Of a DNA stretch of 22,606 bases, positions 6,742 to 14,191 are shown in pieces (the stretch's first letter is position 1; every line of letters begins with the position of its first letter). Source of the DNA: JACPFJ01 sp041738275 (GTDB lineage: Bacteria > Desulfobacterota > Desulfuromonadia > Geobacterales > Pseudopelobacteraceae); NCBI GenBank assembly GCA_041738275.1, contig JBGSQD010000210.1:1-22606 (forward strand). Direction: 5' to 3'. Under the pieces are notes generated by a model that was given only the letters and a program-made list of their open reading frames with translations, was not told where the DNA came from and ran no database searches. The position numbers and the translations under genes were made by a program.

Positions 6742-8844
6742 ATGGCTAGATTTACTCAGGAAAACAGACATGTCAAAATCACTTCCCCATTGGGTGTCGA
6801 CAAACTGTTGATTTCGGGGATGCAGGGGAACGAGGGTATTTCTCGGCTCTTCAACTTCGAGCTGTCGCTGGTCTCGGAGGATAAGGGGATACCGTTTGCC
6901 GATATCATCGGCAAGGGGGTGACGGTTTCCATCGAACTTCCGTCAGGGGATTGGCGCTATTTCAACGGGATCATCTCTTCGTTTTCCCAGGTATCGGGAG
7001 ATACCACGAGTGGTGACGACACCACTCGTGCGGCGTTTTACCGGGCAACCCTGGTGCCGAAGTTATGGCTCCTGACCCGGAGTGCCGAACTGCGTATTTT
7101 TCAAAACCTGTCTGTACCGGAAATCATAGAAAAAGTGCTCAAGAAATTCGAGATTACCGACTACGAGCTCAAACTCCAGGGAGACTTCAAAAAGCGGGAT
7201 TACTGCGTGCAGTACCGGGAGACTCATTTTAACTTCATTTCCCGCCTTCTGGAGGAAGAAGGGATATTTTACTTCTTCGAGCACAATGCCGACAACCACA
7301 AGCTGATCATTGCCAATTCTTCCCAGGCAAACGTCCCCTGCCCTGGGCAGAAGAGTGCAAGCTACCAGGTTGAAAACACATCCGACGATGACACGATCTC
7401 CTCCCTGGAGAAGATGCAGATGATATTGCCCGGAAAGTACATGCTGAGGGATTTCGACTTCGAGAAACCGAACAATTCTCTCAATGTGGATAGCCCCGGC
7501 AGATACAAACTCGGAACTGGAGACCGGGAGGTTTACGACTACCCCGGCGGTTATACTGCCAATGACGCTGGCAACACATTGGTCAAGGTACGGATGGAAG
7601 AGAAGGAGGCGCAGGTAACCACGATCCGGGGTGGAGGCAAGTGCCGGGCGTTCACTACCGGATACCGCTTTACGCTGTTAAATACCGATCTAAATGATAT
7701 GAATAACAAGGAGTTCATACTGACTGCCGTTGCGCATAACCTTTCCCAATCTGTTCGAGGGGGCGGGGAGTTCGATTATGGAAACAGTTTTTGCTGCATC
7801 CCGGCCGATGTTCCGTTCCGTCCTCCCCGTGTGACCCCGAAGCCGGTGGTGCAGGGAACCCAGACCGCGATAGTTGTGGGGCCAACGGGTAAGGATGAGA
7901 TCTATACCGACAAGCATGGACGGATAAAGGTCCAGTTTCATTGGGACAGGGAAGGGAAGGGGGACCAGAACAGCTCATGCTGGATCCGGGTGAGTCAGAT
8001 ATGGGCCGGAACCGGGTGGGGGGGCTTGTTTATCCCACGGATCGGGCACGAGGTGATCGTGGATTTCCTGGAAGGAGACCCGGACTGCCCGATTGTCATC
8101 GGAAGGGTCTACAACGGTATAAACGTCCCGCCCACGTCTCTTCCGGAAAATAAAACCTACAGTGTTATCAAGTCCAATTCCACACCCGGCGGTGGCGGTT
8201 TTAACGGCATCAACTTTATTGATTCCAAGGACAAGGAACAGTTTGACATCCATGCACAACGGATGATGTGCACCAGGGTTTTGAAAGACTGCATCGACTG
8301 GATCGGAAATGACCGGCATATGCTTGTCAAGAACGATCAGATTGAAAAGGTCGAAAAGGACAAACACCTCACCGTGACAGGTGACCAGAATGAAAAGGTG
8401 GATGGCGCAGTTTCCCTCACAGCCGGGGAAGTTCACATGAAATCCGGGGGAATATTTGCTGTTGAAGCCGGGGAGATACATCTGAAGGCCGGCTCGAAGA
8501 TTGTTATCGAAGCTCCCCAGGTTTCTATTAAAGGGGGGGGAAGTTACATCGATATCCAGGGCTCCGGGGTTACCATTTCTGGTCCGAAGGTGCATGTCGG
8601 AGGTTCGGGGTCGGTCACCATTGATGGAGGCATGGTAAAAATCAACTGCGGCGGTTCGGGAAGTTCAGCTACCTCCGGATCCGGTGCTTCGCCTGATCCC
8701 CCTTTGGAACCTCAGGATCTGAAAGCGGAATCAGGCGGAACAGGAACCCAACCGGCCCCGTCTTCAAGCTCTGCCCCACCTGGCCCCCAGGCCACTGCGC
8801 TGAAACAGGCGGCACAGAGTGGGGCACCTTTCTGCAGCACCTGA
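6742..8844 (+). CDS. vgrG: VgrG (TssI) spike protein
   Basis: 700 residues from the ATG at 6742 (AGGTG at 6732-6736); an upstream in-frame ATG at 6712 lacks an SD and adds 10 residues not typical of the family. The start 'MARFTQENRHVKITSPLG' and 'LFNFELSLVSED' are classical VgrG. A gp27-like part (~1-365) is followed by the gp5-type OB fold (~367-460: DEIYTDKHGRIKVQFHWDR, SCWIRVSQIWAG, GLFIPRIGHEVIVDFLEGD). The triple beta-helix region follows, with short repeats (~535-640). A Ser/Pro/Ala/Gly-rich tail of about 60 residues ends in AAQSGAPFCST. There is no enzymatic C-terminal extension, so it acts as a carrier spike rather than an evolved toxin. It heads the payload genes. Confidence 0.95.
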   Translation: MARFTQENRHVKITSPLGVDKLLISGMQGNEGISRLFNFELSLVSEDKGIPFADIIGKGVTVSIELPSGDWRYFNGIISSFSQVSGDTTSGDDTTRAAFYRATLVPKLWLLTRSAELRIFQNLSVPEIIEKVLKKFEITDYELKLQGDFKKRDYCVQYRETHFNFISRLLEEEGIFYFFEHNADNHKLIIANSSQANVPCPGQKSASYQVENTSDDDTISSLEKMQMILPGKYMLRDFDFEKPNNSLNVDSPGRYKLGTGDREVYDYPGGYTANDAGNTLVKVRMEEKEAQVTTIRGGGKCRAFTTGYRFTLLNTDLNDMNNKEFILTAVAHNLSQSVRGGGEFDYGNSFCCIPADVPFRPPRVTPKPVVQGTQTAIVVGPTGKDEIYTDKHGRIKVQFHWDREGKGDQNSSCWIRVSQIWAGTGWGGLFIPRIGHEVIVDFLEGDPDCPIVIGRVYNGINVPPTSLPENKTYSVIKSNSTPGGGGFNGINFIDSKDKEQFDIHAQRMMCTRVLKDCIDWIGNDRHMLVKNDQIEKVEKDKHLTVTGDQNEKVDGAVSLTAGEVHMKSGGIFAVEAGEIHLKAGSKIVIEAPQVSIKGGGSYIDIQGSGVTISGPKVHVGGSGSVTIDGGMVKINCGGSGSSATSGSGASPDPPLEPQDLKAESGGTGTQPAPSSSSAPPGPQATALKQAAQSGAPFCST

Positions 8845-8871
8845 CCGCACTAACTTTTCCGGCCCGTGCGG
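8845..8871 (+). other. Weak hairpin after vgrG
   Basis: CCGCAC (8845-8850) can pair with GTGCGG (8866-8871) across a 15-base loop directly after the vgrG stop. There is no T-tract, so it is not a standard intrinsic terminator; it might affect mRNA stability between vgrG and the adaptor gene. It may also be chance. Confidence 0.2.
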
Positions 8872-8937
8872 CTGGTATGACAAGAAGCAGAATTCGCAAT
8901 AAACTAAAGGATCAAGGACATACGACAGGATACTATC

Positions 8938-9471
8938 ATGGCCGATGAAAAAACTGTTCAATCGCTCAAAATGCAACTCTTCTCCCAGCAGGGGTTCAAG
9001 GTGTTTGCCATACTGGATGGCGCCTCCATTCCGTTACTTCAGCAGAACCTTTCCTCCTTTGCCGCTGAAAATGTATGTCTTTACCGGGGAGAACTTCAAC
9101 CGGACATGGCAGAGGTGGCGCCCTATCTGGTGATGCTCGAACGTGATGCGGAACTAACCAAATGGGTTCTCTCCAAGGGGTGGGGTGAACACTGGGGGAT
9201 ATTTGGCGTCACCCATGCTGACATATGGACTCTGCGCAGGCATTTCCGGAAGTTCCTCATGGTGTACGACGAGTCCAGGAAATCCCTCTATTTCCGCTAT
9301 TACGATCCTAGGGTGCTGCGGGTCTACCTGCCGACCTGCAATGCCTTGGAGCTGAAGACGATCTTTGGACCGGTGTTGTCTTATCTGGTTGAGGATGAGG
9401 ATACTAAGTCCTGCAGGAAGTTCATGTTTATTGGGGATACGCTTCAGGAAGACAAGGTGATGCTTGGGTAA
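8938..9471 (+). CDS. DUF4123 effector-loading adaptor (Tap/TEC type)
   Basis: 177 residues, ATG at 8938 with AGGA at 8927-8930. The C-terminal half has the hallmark DUF4123 run 'FRYYDPRVLRVYLPTCN' followed by a conserved 'IFGPVLSYLVEDE'; the middle has WGIFG and a region corresponding to 'LRRHFRKFLMV'. DUF4123 proteins (Tap-1, TEC, VasW) are cytoplasmic adaptors that bind an effector and load it on the cognate VgrG or PAAR and are not themselves secreted. The gene lies between vgrG and an effector cassette, only 3 bases before the next gene, which fits loading of the glutaminase effector (10104) and possibly the metallopeptidase effector (11797). Confidence 0.88.
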   Translation: MADEKTVQSLKMQLFSQQGFKVFAILDGASIPLLQQNLSSFAAENVCLYRGELQPDMAEVAPYLVMLERDAELTKWVLSKGWGEHWGIFGVTHADIWTLRRHFRKFLMVYDESRKSLYFRYYDPRVLRVYLPTCNALELKTIFGPVLSYLVEDEDTKSCRKFMFIGDTLQEDKVMLG

Positions 9472-9474
9472 AGT

Positions 9475-10047
9475 TTGACTGCTGAGCAGTTGGGACATAT
9501 TACCAAGCCGACTCTTGCAAGGATGCATATGCTGAAAATTCGACAGCAACAGTTTGATCAACTGGCAAAAGACCTTCTGAAAAGTGATGAAGAGAGCCTT
9601 GTAGTTCAGGTGATTGAAACACCTGAATCGGCCGTAACAATCGGAGAAGGACCTCTGGTTATTCGCAAGGAGCAGGAAGTCAGCCTGTCAAAGGTCTCTC
9701 TGGCAGTATTCGAGAACAGTATGATTCAGCATCTCAACGAATTTTTCCCGCAGATATGCAGCAGTGTCGGGGAGAAACCGTTGCGCCCCGTGATCCGGCA
9801 GAGCATTGCCAGTGCCGCAACCTACGGAATTACCAGCGAGATCGACGTCGCCAGGTACATTGATCTAAGCTTCGTGCTGGGTCTTGACTTTGATTCGGGA
9901 AAACAGCATCCGCAGGTTGCTGAAATTATCAAGGACCAGAACCTTCAACCCGGTGTAAGAATGCAATTGATCTTCGACTACGTGAAGAGTTTGCATAAAG
10001 AACGGAAAAATGTGCATACGCAACGAGATAATCGCACCACTGCCTGA
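9475..10047 (+). CDS. T6SS-associated accessory protein, paralogue of the protein at 11441
   Basis: 190 residues from a TTG at 9475, three bases after the DUF4123 stop. The SD is weak, and the in-frame ATGs at 9523 and 9529 lack one, so translation is probably coupled and the start is uncertain. No signal peptide or transmembrane segment. The C-terminal ~120 residues (LVIRKEQ..., then AVFENSM...HLNEFFP, GITSEIDVARYIDLSFVLGLDFD) align with the smaller protein at 11441 (LVIRKNQ..., FESSVMVYLHAAYP, VEDDVRCFIDCMIFFGPDFD). I recognise this as a family often found next to VgrG/DUF4123 genes but know no proven function. The N-terminal ~55 residues contain MLKIRQQQ, resembling the LVIRKEQ start of the core, possibly a partial duplication. 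A chaperone or adaptor for the following effector is a reasonable inference. Confidence 0.72.
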   Translation: MTAEQLGHITKPTLARMHMLKIRQQQFDQLAKDLLKSDEESLVVQVIETPESAVTIGEGPLVIRKEQEVSLSKVSLAVFENSMIQHLNEFFPQICSSVGEKPLRPVIRQSIASAATYGITSEIDVARYIDLSFVLGLDFDSGKQHPQVAEIIKDQNLQPGVRMQLIFDYVKSLHKERKNVHTQRDNRTTA

Positions 10048-10103
10048 ATTAAAGTACCATGCCATTCGCTTGAACGAAACAATCCGGACTATGGTGAAAT
10101 CCT

Positions 10104-10799
10104 GTGGGAATACTTGACGATGTTGGTAAAGCGATCGGAGAGGCAATTGGCGCAATCGGAGACGCGATTGTCGGCACGCTGGAGGCTGCGTGGGACGCTC
10201 TTGATTCTTTGTTCGGCGGCAATCCCGTAGGCGGCACATCGGCTCCATGCCCAAACGCGCTGAATAAATCGATGACCGAGGCCGAGGCCCAGGCGTTCAT
10301 GGATCAATTCAAAAATACGGACATTCCATTTGATTATCCACCAGACTGTTGTTACGCCCGCGCTCGTATCATGTGCGATATGATGGAAAAACAGGGGTTT
10401 GCGAGTGATAAACTCTGGTCAGAGGGTAATCTGGCCGCCCAGAAACCCGATGGCTCTGCGGTCACGTTTCCCGACAGCAGTGGGAACCCAAATGCTGTCA
10501 CTTGGCATTACCATGTGGCACCCATAGTAAATGTCGAGCAACCTGGCGGCGGTGTGGAACCACGCATTCTGGACCCTTCACTCTCTGATAAACCGCTCAC
10601 GGTGGATGAGTGGAAGGCACTGTGCGGCGCAGCGCCATCCGATACGGTCGACAAGATTACTCCGTCAAACGAAAACTATCCATTTCATCCCAGTACGGCA
10701 AATAAGGATTTTCCGGTTAGTGAGGCGGAGAGCAGTCTCCAGGACCATAGAGATACCCGGGATTTCAATCGTGCGGCAGCAGCGATGAAAAAGCCATAA
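10104..10799 (+). CDS. Putative T6SS effector with protein-glutaminase domain
   Basis: 231 residues, GTG start at 10104 with GGTGA at 10093-10097. Residues ~74-175 match the Chryseobacterium protein-glutaminase fold: IPFDYPPDCCYARA with nucleophile Cys83, WHYHVAP with His137, and RILDPSLSDKPLT with Asp157. The His-to-Asp spacing of 20 equals that of the known enzyme (His83 and Asp103 in mature numbering), and the DPSL and T..W..C patterns are shared. Such enzymes deamidate glutamine side chains in intact proteins. Residues ~1-38 form a Gly/Ala/Ile-rich amphipathic stretch (AIGEAIGAIGDAIVG) instead of a cleavable signal and pro-region. This suggests a docking or membrane-active N-terminus. Flanked by an accessory gene upstream and a secreted protein 3 bases downstream, it looks like an antibacterial toxin. 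Domain assignment is strong; effector role is inferred from context. Confidence 0.82.
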   Translation: MGILDDVGKAIGEAIGAIGDAIVGTLEAAWDALDSLFGGNPVGGTSAPCPNALNKSMTEAEAQAFMDQFKNTDIPFDYPPDCCYARARIMCDMMEKQGFASDKLWSEGNLAAQKPDGSAVTFPDSSGNPNAVTWHYHVAPIVNVEQPGGGVEPRILDPSLSDKPLTVDEWKALCGAAPSDTVDKITPSNENYPFHPSTANKDFPVSEAESSLQDHRDTRDFNRAAAAMKKP

Positions 10800-10802
10800 A
10801 TC

Positions 10803-11345
10803 ATGCGAATTCGACCTGTAATGTTTGTTCTGTTTATCATGCTGACGTTCTTCGTAACTGTAGCATCAGCCATGAGCAGGAATAAGGAGTATTTGAGAAT
10901 GAACGAAGTCTATGAATTTACCAAGGTGAATACCTTGTCCGCGGATCCTGTCAGTCATACAGTCTCATTTATTACGGATTCCGGTGAGAAATGCCGGATT
11001 CAGGATGAGGGGCTGGGAAAGCATAATATCCAGTTTGTCAGACGTGCAGTGGCAGAGGGTAAAGTGATATTCGTCGCCTACGACCCCACCACCGGCGCCC
11101 TGAATTTTGCAGCACCTTTTAACAAGGATCACATCAACTCACTTCAATTAGTTCAGGAACCTAAGCCTGGTTTGAAAGTCAGCCTGGTACTCCGGCCTTC
11201 CTTTCTTTTTCTAGCGCAATCAAATCCGCGTTTCGAGCTGCTGCAGAAAATTCTTTATAACGCCCAGGAAAAGAATCAGATCGTTTGGGTTGGTACATTT
11301 CCCGGCGACAGTGAGATTTTAGATGTGCGTATGCCGGCTCCATAA
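10803..11345 (+). CDS. Secreted protein, candidate immunity to the glutaminase effector
   Basis: 180 residues with an N-terminal Sec signal (MRIRPVMF, hydrophobic core to residue ~20, then VASA-MS as likely cleavage site, no lipobox Cys), so a soluble periplasmic protein. The rest is unfamiliar, with beta-rich segments and no catalytic motif that I can see. It starts three bases after the effector stop, consistent with coupled production, which is the usual layout of T6SS effector-immunity pairs. A periplasmic immunity protein would imply that the glutaminase is active in the periplasm. Assignment rests on position and signal peptide only. Confidence 0.5.
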   Translation: MRIRPVMFVLFIMLTFFVTVASAMSRNKEYLRMNEVYEFTKVNTLSADPVSHTVSFITDSGEKCRIQDEGLGKHNIQFVRRAVAEGKVIFVAYDPTTGALNFAAPFNKDHINSLQLVQEPKPGLKVSLVLRPSFLFLAQSNPRFELLQKILYNAQEKNQIVWVGTFPGDSEILDVRMPAP

Positions 11346-11440
11346 CATGTGATGCGTTGCTGATTGGCTTAAAAGTATTTGTGAAGATCAATGTAATCCA
11401 CCAAGTAGAGAATTAACCCTTCACCACAGGGGGGAGATTG

Positions 11441-11797
11441 ATGCTGGTTATCAGAAAAAATCAGATGTCTGCCTTCAGCCAATATATGGTTCGGCAGTTT
11501 GAAAGCAGTGTCATGGTCTATCTCCATGCTGCATATCCTCAGTACGCAAAGGAGAGGGGAACTCCGTATCTGCAATCTCTGATACAATCCGGCATAGAGA
11601 AAGCCGCCGGATATGCCATAAAAGTCGAAGATGATGTACGTTGTTTCATCGACTGCATGATCTTTTTTGGTCCGGATTTCGACGTCAATCCCTCCTTTGC
11701 ATGGGCAGGGGAGATTCTCTGTGATATGAGCATCGCCGGGGATGAGAAGACCAGGCGCCTGAAAAAGCATCTCATTCAAAGCATGGAGGTGCAATAA
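11441..11797 (+). CDS. Small T6SS-associated accessory protein, paralogue of the protein at 9475
   Basis: 118 residues from the ATG at 11441, preceded by a G-rich SD (AGGGGGGAG at 11428-11436); a TTG at 11438 is in frame just before it. No signal peptide. It aligns over its whole length with the C-terminal part of the protein at 9475: an LVIRK.Q start, F...M..YL....P, a central IEKAAGYAIKVEDDV segment, then a FIDCMIFFGPDFD segment. It overlaps the metallopeptidase effector gene by one base (TAATG), so the two are translationally coupled. The repeated arrangement, accessory protein immediately before a different toxin, suggests an effector-specific chaperone. Function is unproven. Confidence 0.7.
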   Translation: MLVIRKNQMSAFSQYMVRQFESSVMVYLHAAYPQYAKERGTPYLQSLIQSGIEKAAGYAIKVEDDVRCFIDCMIFFGPDFDVNPSFAWAGEILCDMSIAGDEKTRRLKKHLIQSMEVQ

Positions 11798-12834
11798 TGG
11801 GAGGCAATGACGTCGGCAGCCCTGTTCAGCCCTGCGCCAAAAGGCTCTTCAATGCCCGCTGGAGCAGTACGCCGGTAAAATGCGGTGATCCGGCAACAAT
11901 GCTGGCTGACACCGAAAATATTGCCGCAGGTTCCAGTGCCACGTTTACCGTAAAGAAAACAACCGACAGCAGCGCCGTTGCGAGCCCGACCAGTTCTTCG
12001 ACCGCTTCATCGGTCGAGGGGAGATGGGTCAGTAAGAAAACCTCCAGCAACTGGAATGGGGCAGAGGCTAAGTTCACCGTTGTCTGCGATGGACTTACCG
12101 CTGAATCTCAAGATCCTCAGCTCTCCTTCCACAGGTACCCCGATGTAGCCCAGGCATCGTTAACCGGTCGTCTCCAGAGTCCTCCCGCGCCTGCCGCTGT
12201 GAGATACGGCTGGGACAAAAAGGTTCTAATCGAGTTTACCGACCGCAAACTCACCCTGACCGTAAAGGTGCATTTGACCAATAAGTCGGCACCCAAGCCT
12301 GAACAAGGAAAAAAGGAATCCTACGGAGATTACGTAACACGCTGTGATGCCATACCAAATGGCGGGGTGGTGCCTGAAGCCGCCAAGCAGTCAATCATCT
12401 CCACCGTGGAAGGTGTGTACCGAGACCAGTGGCTGCTGCACCGCAGAGGATGTGGCCGCAGTACCGGCTGCACCTGTGATCGTACCTACAAATGCTGCAA
12501 ATTTGATCTGGAGGTGCGCCTCCTGTTGGTGGATGCGCCAGGCGCCATGGTGAATGAAGTGAATTTTTGGCCGGGAACCGCAAGGGCTGATTCCGCGAAC
12601 TGGTTCCGTATCGAATCACGACCCGGAAAAACCTGGGCACATGAAGTGGGCCACCTGATGGGATTCTATGACGAGTACCCGGAAGGGGCCACCGGAAGTC
12701 ATCCCTGGGTGCCTGATCTCCCCAACAGCATTATGGGTAACGGGACAAAGGTGTATAATTATCACATCGAAGAGTTTCGTGCGTGGTTCTCATCCCAGGC
12801 TGGAGAAGAATTTGATCTGATTGAGGTCGTATGA
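11797..12834 (+). CDS. Putative metzincin-type zinc metallopeptidase effector
   Basis: 345 residues, no signal peptide. The C-terminal domain has HEVGHLMGFYD: His282, Glu283, His286, Gly289 and Asp292, the HExxHxxGxxD pattern of metzincins in which Asp replaces the third His (as in snapalysin). NSIMGNG with Met313 follows as a plausible Met-turn. The zinc-bound water activated by Glu283 would hydrolyse peptide bonds. Residues ~40-90 are Ser/Thr-rich and low complexity. A Cys-rich stretch lies at ~219-234 (six Cys in total, CGRSTGC, CTC, KCC), possibly disulphide-bonded after delivery. Start overlaps the upstream accessory gene by one base and the end overlaps the lipoprotein gene by four bases. 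Absence of a signal and this context point to T6SS delivery; the substrate is unknown. Confidence 0.78.
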   Translation: MGGNDVGSPVQPCAKRLFNARWSSTPVKCGDPATMLADTENIAAGSSATFTVKKTTDSSAVASPTSSSTASSVEGRWVSKKTSSNWNGAEAKFTVVCDGLTAESQDPQLSFHRYPDVAQASLTGRLQSPPAPAAVRYGWDKKVLIEFTDRKLTLTVKVHLTNKSAPKPEQGKKESYGDYVTRCDAIPNGGVVPEAAKQSIISTVEGVYRDQWLLHRRGCGRSTGCTCDRTYKCCKFDLEVRLLLVDAPGAMVNEVNFWPGTARADSANWFRIESRPGKTWAHEVGHLMGFYDEYPEGATGSHPWVPDLPNSIMGNGTKVYNYHIEEFRAWFSSQAGEEFDLIEVV

Positions 12835-13724
12835 AGAATCTGCTGCTTGTGCCCATATTGTTAAGCCTGTTGATGATGAGCTGCCAAGGAGGCAAATCGA
12901 TGAACCAGGGACCTTTTACCATAACCGCATCATTTGACGCTGATGAAGGGGGTTTGCGCCATCTCCTGCGCCTCGATCATACCGGCCGTGCCGATCTCGT
13001 CATCGAGAGTAATGTCCTGGAACCTGCCACGGAAGCAATCGGTGTGTACCGTGCTGAAATCGGCAAAGAGCGTGCACAGGAATTCAGGGGTATCTGGGCT
13101 GCGCTGAGCAGCAGGTCCCTGCCCGAATCCCAGCTGGTGCCGCCCGGCTCCACAATGGTTCTGGTTTCTCTGGAAGAAGCGGGGAGCACTAGAAAATGGA
13201 TGATCGAGCCCAGTTCGTCACCACCCGCCATGTGCAAGGCTGCGGAACGTTTTCGTGAAGTCGGCAAGGAGGCAGAGAAGAATCCTGTCCGGGAAATCAA
13301 ATTGCATGTCAGCCTCGACAAAACTGATATTGAAAGGTCAACAACGGTCAGGTTGACGATCAAGCTTACTGCTGAAGGACTGGAACATGTGAGCGTGGTT
13401 AATCCGTTGACAGCTCCCAGAAAAAGAACAGGCGGGTTCACACTTTGGGGAGTGCGCTCGGATCTGCCGCCAGCCGATATCTGGCCTCAACACTCCATCC
13501 ACAAGGTGCTGACGCCCGAGTTGCTTTCTGCGCCGCAGGCCATTGTTAAAGATGATTTCCTTATGCTTCCCCCTGGCCACACGTCGGTATATGAATTCAA
13601 TGTCCCCATTGCATGGGAGCCGGGAGAATATGCGGTCAAGGTCATTTTCGAAAGCTTGTACAGTGCTGACAAGGTACTGAAGGGCAAGATTGTATCAATG
13701 CCGGTCAAGGTAAGGGTTCAGTAA
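12831..13724 (+). CDS. Lipoprotein, candidate immunity to the metzincin effector
   Basis: 297 residues with a lipoprotein signal: MKNLLLVPILLSLLMMSC, lipobox MMSC with Cys18, followed by QGGKS. The ATG overlaps the effector stop by four bases (ATGA), the tightest coupling in the payload region. The mature part looks beta-rich with two likely domains (~25-150 and ~155-297, the second ending in beta-sandwich-like strands such as TSVYEFNVPIAWEPGEY). No enzyme motif is visible. Membrane-anchored periplasmic proteins encoded right after a toxin commonly serve as immunity proteins, here presumably blocking the metallopeptidase in the periplasm. Identity rests on context and lipobox. Confidence 0.6.
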   Translation: MKNLLLVPILLSLLMMSCQGGKSMNQGPFTITASFDADEGGLRHLLRLDHTGRADLVIESNVLEPATEAIGVYRAEIGKERAQEFRGIWAALSSRSLPESQLVPPGSTMVLVSLEEAGSTRKWMIEPSSSPPAMCKAAERFREVGKEAEKNPVREIKLHVSLDKTDIERSTTVRLTIKLTAEGLEHVSVVNPLTAPRKRTGGFTLWGVRSDLPPADIWPQHSIHKVLTPELLSAPQAIVKDDFLMLPPGHTSVYEFNVPIAWEPGEYAVKVIFESLYSADKVLKGKIVSMPVKVRVQ

Positions 13725-13752
13725 AGAATTTACGCATACGGAGGAAAACAGT

Positions 13753-14142
13753 ATGCCTAATCAGGTGGTTGCAACTGCGGAACTGAAGTGCACTTTCGGG
13801 ATGTCACCGGGCAAGCTTATGGTTTTGCCCCTTAACAGGGTCATGGTAGATAACAAGCCTGCCGCCAATATTATGGACTTTGCACCGATAATGAACATAC
13901 TTCCCTTTGGTATGTGTCAGGCGCCGGCCAACCCGATGTTTATAGCGGCGACTGCTGCGGCCATGGGCACTCCGACACCGGTGCCCTGCATTCCGGTAAC
14001 CACCGCCCCCTGGACGCCCGGTGCTGCAAATGTGATGATTGGCAATATGCCTGCCCTGGATAATACATCCACCTGCATGTGTACTTGGGCCGGGGTGATC
14101 ACAATTGTTGATGCGGCTCAGAGTACTACTCAGATACCCTGA
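13753..14142 (+). CDS. DUF4280 PAAR-like spike-tip protein
   Basis: 129 residues with GGAGG at 13740-13744. It shows the DUF4280 pattern: LKCTFGMSPGKL near the start, INILPFGMCQAPANP-type motif (Cys55), PTPVPCIPVT (Cys79), PWTPGAANV, and CMCTWAGVI near the end (Cys108, Cys110). Hydrophobic Gly/Pro/Ala-rich sequence with evenly placed Cys is typical of this family, which is related to PAAR proteins that cap the VgrG spike. It probably sharpens the spike and carries the metallopeptidase effector or the following HExxH protein. No toxin extension is fused to it. Confidence 0.85.
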   Translation: MPNQVVATAELKCTFGMSPGKLMVLPLNRVMVDNKPAANIMDFAPIMNILPFGMCQAPANPMFIAATAAAMGTPTPVPCIPVTTAPWTPGAANVMIGNMPALDNTSTCMCTWAGVITIVDAAQSTTQIP

Positions 14143-14191
14143 TGTCGTCTTTGCCGGTCAAGTGCATCCAGTAACATCATGAGGTGAATAC

